In this document: positions 6,789 to 14,479 of the stretch, piece by piece
Layout of the letters: each line of letters starts with the position of its first letter
How positions within the stretch are numbered: position 1 is the stretch's first letter
NCBI GenBank assembly: GCA_964610205.1
Contig: CAZSVI010000080.1
Span: forward strand, 1-17,224
Direction of reading: 5' to 3'
DNA: 17,224 bases
DNA from: CAZSVI01 sp964610205
Lineage (GTDB): Bacteria; Bacillota; Clostridia; DSM-8532
Position numbers and translations under genes: made by a program
Notes under the pieces: model-generated
Told to the model about the DNA's origin: nothing
What the model saw: the letters and a program-made list of their open reading frames with translations, nothing else
The model's database searches: none

Positions 6789-8168
6789 ATGAATTACTTT
6801 TATGAAAATGATATGTTCCGGTTGGAAGGGGTTTCAAATCAGCATACGATTTCTGACATCGACATCTATATTGGATCGGGTATATTGGGAAAAGCGCCGC
6901 AATATATTAAAAAAAGGAGTCTGGGAAAAAGATGCCTTGTTATTTCGGACAACAATACATATCGCGCGGCGGGGGAAGGCCTGATTGATATTTTTAAAAA
7001 AAGCGGTATTGAAGTTGAAATATGCATGCTTCCTGAAAGGGATCAGGAAAAGATAGAAGCGGATGAAACTGCTGTCGGCCAGGTGGTTATGTCACTTGAG
7101 CCGGAGCCTGACTTTCTGGCAGCTTGCGGTTCCGGCGTTATAAATGATATCGTGAGATTTGTTTCACACATGACGGGAAAACCCTATATAAGTGTCGGAA
7201 CAGCGGCTTCAATGGACGGTTACACATCTGTAATCGCTCCTATGATAAAAGACAGGAAAAAAATACACAGGCATGGCAGCGCTCCGAAAATATTAATTCT
7301 TGATACCGAAGTTTTAAGAAAAGCCCCCTATGAAATGACGGTTGCCGGGTTTGGTGATGTGTACGGCAAATATATAGCCAAAGCCGACTGGCTCATATCC
7401 AATGTTATAAACGGTGAAAAGGTGGATGATCAGGCTCTGGACCTTATTACACAAGCCCTTGACAAGCTTGTTGAAAATGTTGAGGAAATTAAACACGCGA
7501 CGGATAAGGGGCTTAAGGCTGTAATAGAGGGGCTGATTCTTGCCGGCCTGACCATTTTCACTACGGGGCAGACGCGGGCTGTAGCTTCGGTGGAGCATAA
7601 TCAAAGTCATATATGGGAAACAAGAATGCTCGAAGCGGGAAAACCCTATGCATCCCACGGAACAACTGTGGGATGCTCCACAGGTTATTTTATCAGGATG
7701 TATGAGTATTTTAAGAAGACGGACATTAGCTCGTTAAACAAAAAGGAGGCAGGAAAAAGGCTTATTGATTATTCCGATTACAGACACCAATTGGTTAAAT
7801 GCTTTGGAGAGCAGTTTATAAGGGTATTGGAGAAAGAGAATGAATGCCTTTTCCTGACTGAAGAGGAATTTGAAAAGCAATTTGATTCAATTACAAAAAA
7901 TTGGGACAAAATATTAGAGGTTTTGGAGTTCCTGCCGAGTTGGGAGGAATACAAAAGGATATATAAGAGATTTGGACATACCATATTTGCCGAGGACATC
8001 GGGATACCTTCCGAACTGTTACGGTATACCCTGATGTATTCCGCCTATTACAGGGACAGGTATAGTTTTGCATATGCCATGAACCTTATGGGGATTGCGG
8101 AAAATGTTGTCCGGCAAACGTTAATGGATTATCAGGAGGAAAAGGAGGCGCTGCTGTCCGGTTTATAA
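6789..8168 (+). CDS. sn-glycerol-1-phosphate dehydrogenase-like protein (AraM/EgsA family, Fe-ADH_2 superfamily)
   Basis: Cytoplasmic NAD(P)-dependent metalloenzyme, 459 aa. Characterised members reduce dihydroxyacetone phosphate to sn-glycerol-1-phosphate; others sit in sugar operons with unproven substrates. Seen: the nucleotide-binding segment GSGVIND at residues 114-120, the family signature TAASMDGYTS around 138-147, and likely metal ligands Asp190 (AGFGDVYGK), His270 or His274 (SVEHNQSHIWE) and His290 (ASHGTTVG). The C-terminal helical half is complete. The ATG at 6789 is chosen because TGAGGTGG (6776-6783) lies 5 nt ahead; a GTG at 6780 would fall inside that site. It follows the Xre-TPR gene by 86 nt in the same direction and may share its transcript. 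A role in lipid or cell-wall glycerol phosphate or in sugar phosphate use cannot be settled. Confidence 0.88.
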   Translation: MNYFYENDMFRLEGVSNQHTISDIDIYIGSGILGKAPQYIKKRSLGKRCLVISDNNTYRAAGEGLIDIFKKSGIEVEICMLPERDQEKIEADETAVGQVVMSLEPEPDFLAACGSGVINDIVRFVSHMTGKPYISVGTAASMDGYTSVIAPMIKDRKKIHRHGSAPKILILDTEVLRKAPYEMTVAGFGDVYGKYIAKADWLISNVINGEKVDDQALDLITQALDKLVENVEEIKHATDKGLKAVIEGLILAGLTIFTTGQTRAVASVEHNQSHIWETRMLEAGKPYASHGTTVGCSTGYFIRMYEYFKKTDISSLNKKEAGKRLIDYSDYRHQLVKCFGEQFIRVLEKENECLFLTEEEFEKQFDSITKNWDKILEVLEFLPSWEEYKRIYKRFGHTIFAEDIGIPSELLRYTLMYSAYYRDRYSFAYAMNLMGIAENVVRQTLMDYQEEKEALLSGL

Positions 8169-8188
8169 CAACGGAAGATTTTAAGCAG

Positions 8189-8219
8189 CAAAATCATCAC
8201 ACAGCAACAAGGTTCTTAT
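8189..8219. repeat. 31-nt repeat, copy 2 (first copy 4042-4072)
   Basis: Identical to 4042-4072 over 31 bases in the same orientation, starting 20 nt after the dehydrogenase stop. CGGAAG at 8172-8177 keeps the same 11-nt spacing as in copy 1. Five bases later the hairpin-rich segment 8225-8308 begins. No gene starts on either side, so if the copy at 4042 acts as a regulatory site this one is displaced or orphaned. Confidence 0.75.
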
Positions 8220-8311
8220 ATCGAGGCGGGAGATATGCTCACCGCCTGTTAGAGGAAATCGGTACCCGCCACCTATAGAGGTGGGGCAGGAGCCCATCTT
8301 GGTTCCTCGTT
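8220..8311 (+). ncRNA. Hairpin-rich segment: candidate structured RNA or IS200/IS605-type element end
   Basis: Three nested or adjacent pairings are visible on the plus strand. GGCGG plus GAG (8225-8232) pairs with CTC (8238-8240) and CCGCC (8242-8246) around a 5-nt loop with one bulged A. CCACCT (8269-8274) pairs with AGGTGG (8279-8284) around ATAG. GAGGAA (8252-8257) pairs with TTCCTC (8303-8308), enclosing the second hairpin. The segment lies between convergent genes and is much more GC-rich than the flanking AT-rich bases. The layout recalls the right-end hairpins and guide RNAs of TnpB-type elements, but no tnpB or tnpA is in the window. A bidirectional terminator is less likely because no T-run follows immediately. 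Confidence 0.35.
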
Positions 8312-8396
8312 ATAAATTAACCTTTGCGTTATTGCATATTTTTTAATACTACACGTCAAAAATACATTACTCTAACCGGTAACAGGATGTCAACAG

Positions 8397-10025
8397 TTAT
8401 TGGAGGGGGACGCCCTCCTCAAAGAAAGGCATGGGATTGACGTAAACATCATTAACCGATATGGACAGATGAAGATGGGGGCCGGTTGAAAAACCGGTTG
8501 AGCCTACCAATCCGATAATATCCCTTTTTTTAACCATATCGCCTTCTTTGGTGTTCAGGGATACCATATGGTAATACCATGATTTAAGGCCGTATCCGTG
8601 CTCAATGATAACGGTGTTTCCTGTCCCGATTAAATAATCGGCCAACAGAACCCTGCCGTGATTAACGGCCTTAACGGGTGTTCCCTGGTCCTGGCCGATA
8701 TCAAGACCGTTATGCCGGTAGGAAGTGGGAGCGTTATTCACGTGCCGGCGTTTCCCAAAATCCGCCGGAGAAACCCTTCCTCCCTCGACAGGCTGTATGA
8801 AAGCGCCTTCCCAGTATTTTTCAGGATCACAAACAGGCCTTAACGGGTTAATTTTATCGACAACTTCCTGGGCACTTGCGTCATTTCTTGTTTCGGCAGC
8901 GATTTTGGTATCAATGGTTAAATACTGTGTTATAAAATCCTTTTTTAGAAGCTCTACTTTAAAGGTTTTAGAGGTATCTCCCGCTGAAATATTTATGTTA
9001 TAAATTTTTCCTTCCTGATGATAATAGCTGATCGGCAGAAGGATGACTTTCTTTGATCCTTCCCCGAAAACATTGGGTTTGAAATTAATGTCCGTTTCAA
9101 TAACGACGTTTTCATCGGCGTTTATATTGCTTGCGGTAATGACCAGTAGTTCTCCGGGATATATTTTATCGGCGGAGATTTCAAATTCAGGAGGATTGTC
9201 GATCTGTACGTCAAATTTGTATATCGCTTTTCCATAGAAACCATCATTGCTGTTTAGAGGCCATATAAGTTCCAGGCTGCATTGGTAGAAACCGTCTTCA
9301 AGGAAGAAATCGTCATTTTGGATGTCCGTTGTTGAAAAAACCACGGTGTCATCTTTTTTAAAATCCAGTTTCACGGTATCCGGTTCCGGCGTCAAATCAA
9401 AGGCGGGCAGCTTTGAATCGGTTATCAACAGGTTAATACCTTCATGTTTTTCAGGCTGATCCCTTTTTCTTTGGTAATATTTTAAATCCGACTTTATATA
9501 ACTCCAATCATAACTGTATGGATCGATTGGAGTATTTATGGAATCAGATAAAATGAACATCGGGGGAGGGGTTCCGTATGAATACAGAGAATCAAACACA
9601 GGATTTACGAGGATGTTTCCAAAGTATATCTCGTCAATTTGTTTCAGGGTGCTGTCAGATATAATAAAAAAACTTCTTTTTTCAAGGTTGCTGTCCACAT
9701 ATAATGATATATGCTTTGAGTTTCTTTCTTTTTTCCCCTCAAGAGTTATACGGTATTCGGGCATACTGTCCAGGGATACCTCCGTATCGATTGTTTTCGC
9801 GGAATTGAAGGCCTCAGCATAAAAAGCCATCTCGTTTTCATCTGCAATAGAATAAGAGTTTCCACCCTTATCCATAATGTTAATCCGTTCGTATAAAGAA
9901 GACTTGAACGCATGACGGGAAAACAGGGACAAACCATTGCAGCCACCTATTACAAAAAGCGTTAAAACAAGAAGGAATAATAAACCTATGTATCCAGAGT
10001 GCACTGAAAAACGGTTTGTATTCAT
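8397..10025 (-). CDS. M23 (LytM) family metallopeptidase, probable lipoprotein
   Basis: Extracytoplasmic protein of 542 aa, probably a peptidoglycan endopeptidase or a cell-wall/sporulation factor. The N-terminus has a hydrophobic segment (GYIGLLFLLVLTLFVIGGC) ending in a lipobox-like IGGC. A middle region of about 390 residues is rich in beta strands and hydrophilic loops and shows no domain I recognise. The C-terminal LytM domain starts near residue 435, with zinc ligands His438 and Asp442 (RHNGLDIG) and HLH at 517-519, and the catalytic-side His486 (WYYHM); all key residues are present, so it is probably active. The ATG at 10025 has AGAGGGAG about 9 nt ahead. It has its own promoter and no co-directional partner downstream; it converges on the dehydrogenase gene. 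Confidence 0.9.
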   Translation of the reverse strand: MNTNRFSVHSGYIGLLFLLVLTLFVIGGCNGLSLFSRHAFKSSLYERINIMDKGGNSYSIADENEMAFYAEAFNSAKTIDTEVSLDSMPEYRITLEGKKERNSKHISLYVDSNLEKRSFFIISDSTLKQIDEIYFGNILVNPVFDSLYSYGTPPPMFILSDSINTPIDPYSYDWSYIKSDLKYYQRKRDQPEKHEGINLLITDSKLPAFDLTPEPDTVKLDFKKDDTVVFSTTDIQNDDFFLEDGFYQCSLELIWPLNSNDGFYGKAIYKFDVQIDNPPEFEISADKIYPGELLVITASNINADENVVIETDINFKPNVFGEGSKKVILLPISYYHQEGKIYNINISAGDTSKTFKVELLKKDFITQYLTIDTKIAAETRNDASAQEVVDKINPLRPVCDPEKYWEGAFIQPVEGGRVSPADFGKRRHVNNAPTSYRHNGLDIGQDQGTPVKAVNHGRVLLADYLIGTGNTVIIEHGYGLKSWYYHMVSLNTKEGDMVKKRDIIGLVGSTGFSTGPHLHLSISVNDVYVNPMPFFEEGVPLQ

Positions 10026-10064
10026 TATAGTTAACTCCCTCTACCAATAATTAAAGATGTGTAT

Positions 10065-10073
10065 ATTATAGCA
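10065..10073 (-). promoter_or_regulatory. Extended -10 promoter of the M23 peptidase gene
   Basis: The minus strand reads TGCTATAAT, a perfect -10 with the TG extension, about 40 nt before the ATG at 10025. The matching -35 area is poor (TGGATT at 17 nt), as is usual when the TG extension is present. Confidence 0.6.
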
Positions 10074-10277
10074 TGAAACCAAGCTTAAATCCAGCATTTT
10101 CAGGTTAATCAGACTTTATGTTTGGATTTCGTTACTATTCAGAGTCATAAATAAAAATAAATGCAGCGGGTGGTTGGGATGCTTTCAATTAACTTTAGAA
10201 TTGCTTTTACACTCTTAAAATCACTCGGGACAGACATAGAACTGCCGTTATTTTGTCCTTCATATGTTCATGAGGCT

Positions 10278-11444
10278 TTAAATAACAGCTCCCAGCCGTT
10301 TTATACCTTCAATGATTTTTTCCTCCGGCATATAAGAAAAATTCAGCCTTAATGTGTTTTCATGACCGCCATTTGGAAAAAAGGAACCGCCGGGTACGAA
10401 AGCGACATTTTGCTCCAGGCTTTTTTCAAGAAGCAAGCGTGCATTCAATCCGTCAGAAAGGGTTAACCACAGGAAAAGCCCGCCTTCCGGATGTGAACTA
10501 TGCACATCTTCCGGAAGGAAAGATTCAACGGCTTCCAGCATGGTATCCCTGCGGGAACGATATACCTGCCGCAGTAAGGCGATATGGTTTTCAAGATCAA
10601 AATTTTCAAGAATGTTGTTCATACACATCTGCGTTATCATAGCGGTATGTAAATCCGCTCCCTGTTTTAAAAGCACATACTTTTTTATAATTTCTCTGCT
10701 TGCGGCTATCCATCCAAGGCGAAATCCGGGGCAGAGGATTTTTGAAAAGGTTCCGGTAAAAATGACCTGCCCGTGTTTATCCATGGACAGCAGGGAGGGG
10801 AGAGGGTTTCCTTCATAGCGTAATTCTCCGTAAGGGTTGTCTTCCAGAACGGCAGTATCAAACCGGCTTACAACTTCCATAAAAGCTTCCCTTCGTTTTA
10901 CAGACCAAGAGTTTCCGGTAGGATTCTGAAAATCCGGTATCACATAAATAAGCCGGATATCCTGGGTTTCATGAAGTATTTTTTCAAGAGAATCCGGTAT
11001 AACGCCGTCTGCATCGGTGGGCATCTCAAGGAAACGCGGCAAATAGGTTCTGAAGGCATTAATGGCGGCAAGATAAGTGGGACTTTCACACAACACAACA
11101 CTTCCTTCGTCAAGAAAGAGGCGGCCTGTGAAATCCAGACCCTGCTGTGAACCGCTGGTTATAAGAATTTGGTCTGTTTCCGCATGTGCCTGAAATTTGT
11201 TTTCCATCCTTAATGCAACCTTCTCCCTGAGAAGGGCATATCCTTCGGTTGAAGCATATTGCAGGGCTGTTTCAGGTTCAGTTGAAAGAACCGAGTTCAT
11301 GCCTGAGCGTATGATTTCCGATGGAAAAAGCTCAGAAGCCGGCATCCCGCCGGCAAAGGATATCATTTCAGGCTTTTCGGTAACCTTTAATAAATCTCTT
11401 ATTTCAGATGCCCTCAGATATTTCATACGATTAGCAAACTTCAT
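10278..11444 (-). CDS. PLP-dependent aminotransferase, class I/II (LysN/2-aminoadipate aminotransferase-like)
   Basis: Fold-type I aminotransferase of 388 aa, moving amino groups between an amino acid and a 2-oxo acid in the cytoplasm. Seen: SFAGGMP at 29-35, SGSQQGLD at 97-104, the NPTG motif at 174-177, Asp202 and Tyr205 (EDNPYGELRY) contacting the cofactor, the Schiff-base Lys235 (TGTFSKILCPGFRLGW) and Arg242. The ATG at 11444 is chosen because GGAGG lies 7 nt ahead; an upstream ATG at 11513 would run into the preceding gene. It starts 13 nt after the MocR stop, so the two form an operon, and it closely resembles the MocR's own aminotransferase domain. Substrate specificity cannot be read from the sequence. 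Confidence 0.92.
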   Translation of the reverse strand: MKFANRMKYLRASEIRDLLKVTEKPEMISFAGGMPASELFPSEIIRSGMNSVLSTEPETALQYASTEGYALLREKVALRMENKFQAHAETDQILITSGSQQGLDFTGRLFLDEGSVVLCESPTYLAAINAFRTYLPRFLEMPTDADGVIPDSLEKILHETQDIRLIYVIPDFQNPTGNSWSVKRREAFMEVVSRFDTAVLEDNPYGELRYEGNPLPSLLSMDKHGQVIFTGTFSKILCPGFRLGWIAASREIIKKYVLLKQGADLHTAMITQMCMNNILENFDLENHIALLRQVYRSRRDTMLEAVESFLPEDVHSSHPEGGLFLWLTLSDGLNARLLLEKSLEQNVAFVPGGSFFPNGGHENTLRLNFSYMPEEKIIEGIKRLGAVI

Positions 11445-11457
11445 TTTGGTTCCTCCA

Positions 11458-12972
11458 TCATAAAATCGGGGCAAATTCCTTAATAAAAACAGATTCTCTT
11501 GAAGAAGCAACATGCACAGACTTTAATGTATCCATGAGCTTTTTAATTCCAACAGGTATCAGATGCATATCCGGATAGGTAAAATTAAGGCGGATATAAT
11601 TTTCACAAGGCTCTTCCATATAAAAAACCCTTCCCGGAACGAAAACAACTCCATTTTTAATGGATTCCTCATACATTCTCGTCATTGAAAGTGAATCGGG
11701 CAGTTTCAGCCAGAAATAAAGGCCACCTTCTGAAACCTTCCATTTCAAAGGAATATTTTCGGGAGCATATTCCAGAAGGGATTGATTCATGCTGTCCCGG
11801 CGTCTTTTATTCTCAATGAGAACCCTATTAATGTATGGCATATAGTAGCCGTCACGGATAAAAACATCCAGTATATACTGTCCAACGCTGTTTGTGTGCA
11901 AATCGGACAACTGCTTGACAGCGGCAAGTTTTTGTACTACCTGGGCAGGAGCATTAAGCCAACCGACGCGAAATCCCATAAACAGAACTTTTGAAAATGT
12001 ACTGAGATATATCACATATCCATGTTTATCCAGAGATTTTATGGGAGGAAGGGAAGTTCCTTCATACCGGAGCTCACCATACGCATCATCCTCCAGGATG
12101 GGAATATTATAGCGGTATGCCAGTTGAAGAAGCTCTTGCCGGTTCTTAAGGCTCATTACAGTTCCTGTCGGATTATGAAAGGTAGGAATGGTATAAATAA
12201 ACTTCGGTTTTTGCCTCTTAAGCACATTCTCCAGCAAATGAATCTTTATACCGTTTTCATCTGCAGGTATTCCGACTATTCCAGCCCCACAGGATTCAAA
12301 TATCTGACGGGCACAGAAGAAAGACGGCTCTTCCATAACCACCAAATCCCCCGGGTTTATGAACAAACGTGAGAGCAAATCCAATCCCTGTTGTGATCCG
12401 GAGAGAATGAGAGTTTCCTGTTCGGTTGCATGAATTCCCCTGTTATCCAAAAGAGAACAGATGCTTTGCCTTAACGAGGGAAGTCCTTCAGTAGGGACAT
12501 GCTGAAGGATGCGGCTTCCGTATTTGCGTATAATGATCCGCCATATTTCCTGTACCTCTTTCAGGGGGTTTAAATCAGGAATCGCTATACCCGCCGCGAA
12601 AGAAATAATTTCCTTTCTGCTGGTAACAGCAAGCAGATCCCGAGTAACACTGCCGTCAAAAAAGTGAAGGTTCTGACTGTATATCTGACGCCAGGAAAGC
12701 GGAAGGGGTTCTATTCCCTCATCGGGGGGAATGGCCGGCTGGCTTACAACTGTTCCCTGTCCGACATGGGAGGTAAGGTATCCTTCTGCCTTCAGGTCGC
12801 GGTAAGCATTCAGAACGGTTGTACGGTTAACCCTCAGGTTTTCCGCCAATTTACGCTCGGGAGGAAGACAATACCCCGGAGGAAGGATTCCCTTATCAAT
12901 CATGTCCCGTAACTGGTTCTTTATCTGCATGTATAAAGGTTCGGAACTCTCACGGTTTAAAGACAACAGCAT
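11458..12972 (-). CDS. MocR-family (GntR-HTH plus aminotransferase domain) PLP-dependent regulator
   Basis: Regulator of 504 aa joining a winged-helix DNA-binding domain to a fold-type I aminotransferase domain that binds PLP as a sensor, as in GabR and PdxR. Residues about 8-78 are GntR-like (PLYMQIKNQLRDMIDKGILP, then LPPERKLAENLRVNRTTV and GYLTSHVGQGTVV). The aminotransferase part spans about 110-495, with SGSQQGLD (191-198), NPTG (267-270), EDDAYGELRY (294-303) and the PLP lysine Lys328 (STFSKVLFMGFRVGW). AAAGGAA lies 8 nt before the ATG at 12972; longer readings back to 13056 have no binding site. The adjacent aminotransferase gene is the likely target together with its own promoter. Confidence 0.93.
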   Translation of the reverse strand: MLLSLNRESSEPLYMQIKNQLRDMIDKGILPPGYCLPPERKLAENLRVNRTTVLNAYRDLKAEGYLTSHVGQGTVVSQPAIPPDEGIEPLPLSWRQIYSQNLHFFDGSVTRDLLAVTSRKEIISFAAGIAIPDLNPLKEVQEIWRIIIRKYGSRILQHVPTEGLPSLRQSICSLLDNRGIHATEQETLILSGSQQGLDLLSRLFINPGDLVVMEEPSFFCARQIFESCGAGIVGIPADENGIKIHLLENVLKRQKPKFIYTIPTFHNPTGTVMSLKNRQELLQLAYRYNIPILEDDAYGELRYEGTSLPPIKSLDKHGYVIYLSTFSKVLFMGFRVGWLNAPAQVVQKLAAVKQLSDLHTNSVGQYILDVFIRDGYYMPYINRVLIENKRRRDSMNQSLLEYAPENIPLKWKVSEGGLYFWLKLPDSLSMTRMYEESIKNGVVFVPGRVFYMEEPCENYIRLNFTYPDMHLIPVGIKKLMDTLKSVHVASSRESVFIKEFAPIL

Positions 12973-12998
12973 CAACGTAGTTCCTTTCTGAATTGGTA

Positions 12999-13083
12999 GC
13001 ATCCAAATAGGTGCAAATAGATAATAACAGAGAATAAATTTCATGTAAACATCCAATTGGTATTATAATTGATGCAACCAATA
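12999..13083 (-). promoter_or_regulatory. MocR control region: three similar boxes and a candidate promoter
   Basis: Plus-strand boxes GCATCCAAAT (12999-13008), ACATCCAATT (13049-13058) and GCAACCAATA (13074-13083) share an A-T/A-CCAAT-like core and are spaced 50 and 25 nt apart. On the minus strand a TATAAT (13062-13067) lies between the last two boxes, without a good -35. MocR proteins usually bind direct repeats near their promoters, so these boxes are candidate operators; the grouping is by eye. Confidence 0.35.
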
Positions 13084-13178
13084 AAAATATTTTTGGGTAA
13101 CTACATATCAACCTATATCCGACACCACCCAGATACTGTATTCTACTTCCTTTATTGAGCCATTCTAAATATATATTT

Positions 13179-14363
13179 TTATCTGAGTTTTTTCCATTCA
13201 TCTACTATGGCAAGGGTGTTTTCCCAAGGCATAATGCTGTGGGCAGATGGGCATGGGCTTATCAGCAATCCATCCTTCCCGAAGATTTCAAAAACGTCAT
13301 CAACAGCTTTTCTGACAATATTCGTATCATTACTCCACATGTGGTATGTATTACTCGGACCCGCTATTATACTCTTACGGTCGCATAATTCTTTATGTAT
13401 TTTTTGAATATCATTGCTGCTGTGTGCGATATCGATATGCATGATACAATCAAAATCCAGTTTGCTTAAGTATTGAATCAGCGGGGTAATCCCCGTATGT
13501 GCGGTATATCCGATAAGTCTGTCCGCCTCATGCACTATTCTTATTTCTTCCTGCAGCCTTTTCTCCACAAATTGTTTAAGCATTTCCGGGCTGTAGAAAT
13601 CCGCAGTTTCATAAAACCCATTTCTTCCGATTATGTCAGCACCCAGTTCCAGCATTATCTCCATGTGCTTCATGTTTACAGTATGCTCAAGCTCCAGATA
13701 GCCATCAATCAGTTCAGGTTCATCCATTATCCTGTAGCAAAGCTCTGTTGCTGTAAACATCTGAAGTGCTCCGGTCAAACCGGATCCGACTTGTGATATG
13801 ATTGCAAGCTGGTATTGGTCTGCCAGATGTTTTTTTTGCATAAAATTAAACCTGACTTCTTCCAGCTGTTCTTTTGTGGCCAGAGGACGCAGAATATGCC
13901 TCAGGCATTCAAGATCAGAAGATGTGCTCAGCCACGGTTTAATGTAATGACCGGTAAAGTCATGATAAAACGGGATATCCAGACCAAACGGCCATTTTTC
14001 ATCATACTTTGCAACTGCATATAATTCCCCGGATGGCGTTATCCATTTTTTGTGAATTTCATTATTCCGGAACCATTTGCTGGCGTATACGCCCTTGTCC
14101 GGATAAAATCTTTCAATAATTGCGTTTACCATTTGATCGGTGCCAAGATTATTACAGCAGTATTCCAAACGCTCCGGCATGGAATCTATGAAAGGAAACT
14201 GATATTTGTAACCCATACGCTGTTCAGGCATTAAGCTGTTAAAAGACAGACAGCACGGAACATAATCTACAGATTTTCTTTGAAATGCCGCTAACACTCT
14301 TTCCCGGGATGTCATGCCTCCATTCTTGTTTGCGCAGTTGATTATACTGTTTTTTTCAGTCAT
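13179..14363 (-). CDS. URO-D superfamily protein (uroporphyrinogen decarboxylase/MtaA-CmuA-like methyltransferase fold)
   Basis: Cytoplasmic protein of 394 aa. The opening TSRERVLAAFQRKSVDYVP is the standard start of URO-D-like proteins, and the central and C-terminal parts (AGPSNTYHMWSND, LLISPCPSAHSIMPWENTLA) also fit. This superfamily includes heme-pathway decarboxylases and cobamide-dependent methyltransferases; members in sugar-transport neighbourhoods are mostly uncharacterised. In MtaA-type enzymes zinc is held by an H-x-C pair and a distant Cys. Here the first site reads AHTG (His289-Thr290), without the cysteine, while Cys371 is present. AAGGAGA lies 8 nt before the ATG. No corrinoid protein is nearby. 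It follows the DegT and Gfo/Idh genes in direction, but a 347-nt gap with a gene remnant separates them. Confidence 0.8.
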   Translation of the reverse strand: MTEKNSIINCANKNGGMTSRERVLAAFQRKSVDYVPCCLSFNSLMPEQRMGYKYQFPFIDSMPERLEYCCNNLGTDQMVNAIIERFYPDKGVYASKWFRNNEIHKKWITPSGELYAVAKYDEKWPFGLDIPFYHDFTGHYIKPWLSTSSDLECLRHILRPLATKEQLEEVRFNFMQKKHLADQYQLAIISQVGSGLTGALQMFTATELCYRIMDEPELIDGYLELEHTVNMKHMEIMLELGADIIGRNGFYETADFYSPEMLKQFVEKRLQEEIRIVHEADRLIGYTAHTGITPLIQYLSKLDFDCIMHIDIAHSSNDIQKIHKELCDRKSIIAGPSNTYHMWSNDTNIVRKAVDDVFEIFGKDGLLISPCPSAHSIMPWENTLAIVDEWKKLR

Positions 14364-14406
14364 TAGTGTTCTCTCCTTATTTTGTTAGAATTGCAAAGAG
14401 TATGAA

Positions 14407-14459
14407 CAAGGGGATGATCCCTTGACCATACATCCTGCTAAATCAGCCCTTTACGGCTG
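14407..14459 (-). other. Two short hairpins in the leader of the URO-D-like gene
   Basis: CAAGGG/CCCTTG (14407-14412 with 14419-14424, 6-nt loop) and CAGCC/GGCTG (14444-14448 with 14455-14459, 6-nt loop) lie 44-96 nt before the ATG. They may be leader structure or the ending of the lost upstream gene. I do not recognise a riboswitch, and no clear T-run follows either. Confidence 0.35.
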
Positions 14460-14479
14460 CCAGGTTTTATTTCATCCGA

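Noticed and set aside
4042..8219. CRISPR array or long composite transposon bounded by the two 31-nt repeats
   Set aside because: Only two copies, about 4.1 kb apart, in direct orientation, enclosing ordinary metabolic and regulatory genes with no transposase; no regular spacers.
8169..8396. Rho-independent terminator for the convergent genes
   Set aside because: Strong hairpins are present, but none is directly followed by a T-run on either strand; the T-run near 8339-8344 is about 30 nt away from the nearest stem.
10145..10237. 30-codon minus-strand frame (MSVPSDFKSVKAILKL...) after the aminotransferase
   Set aside because: The sequence looks mildly protein-like, but there is no ribosome binding site and the frame is closed a short way upstream; not enough to call a gene.
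12950..13201. 83-codon minus-strand frame with a hydrophobic stretch
   Set aside because: It starts inside the end of the URO-D-like gene without a binding site and overlaps the MocR start; the hydrophobic part comes from the AT-rich promoter region.
14364..14470. Riboswitch or T-box before the URO-D-like gene
   Set aside because: Two short hairpins exist, but I see no cobalamin box, T-box sequence or terminator/antiterminator pair.
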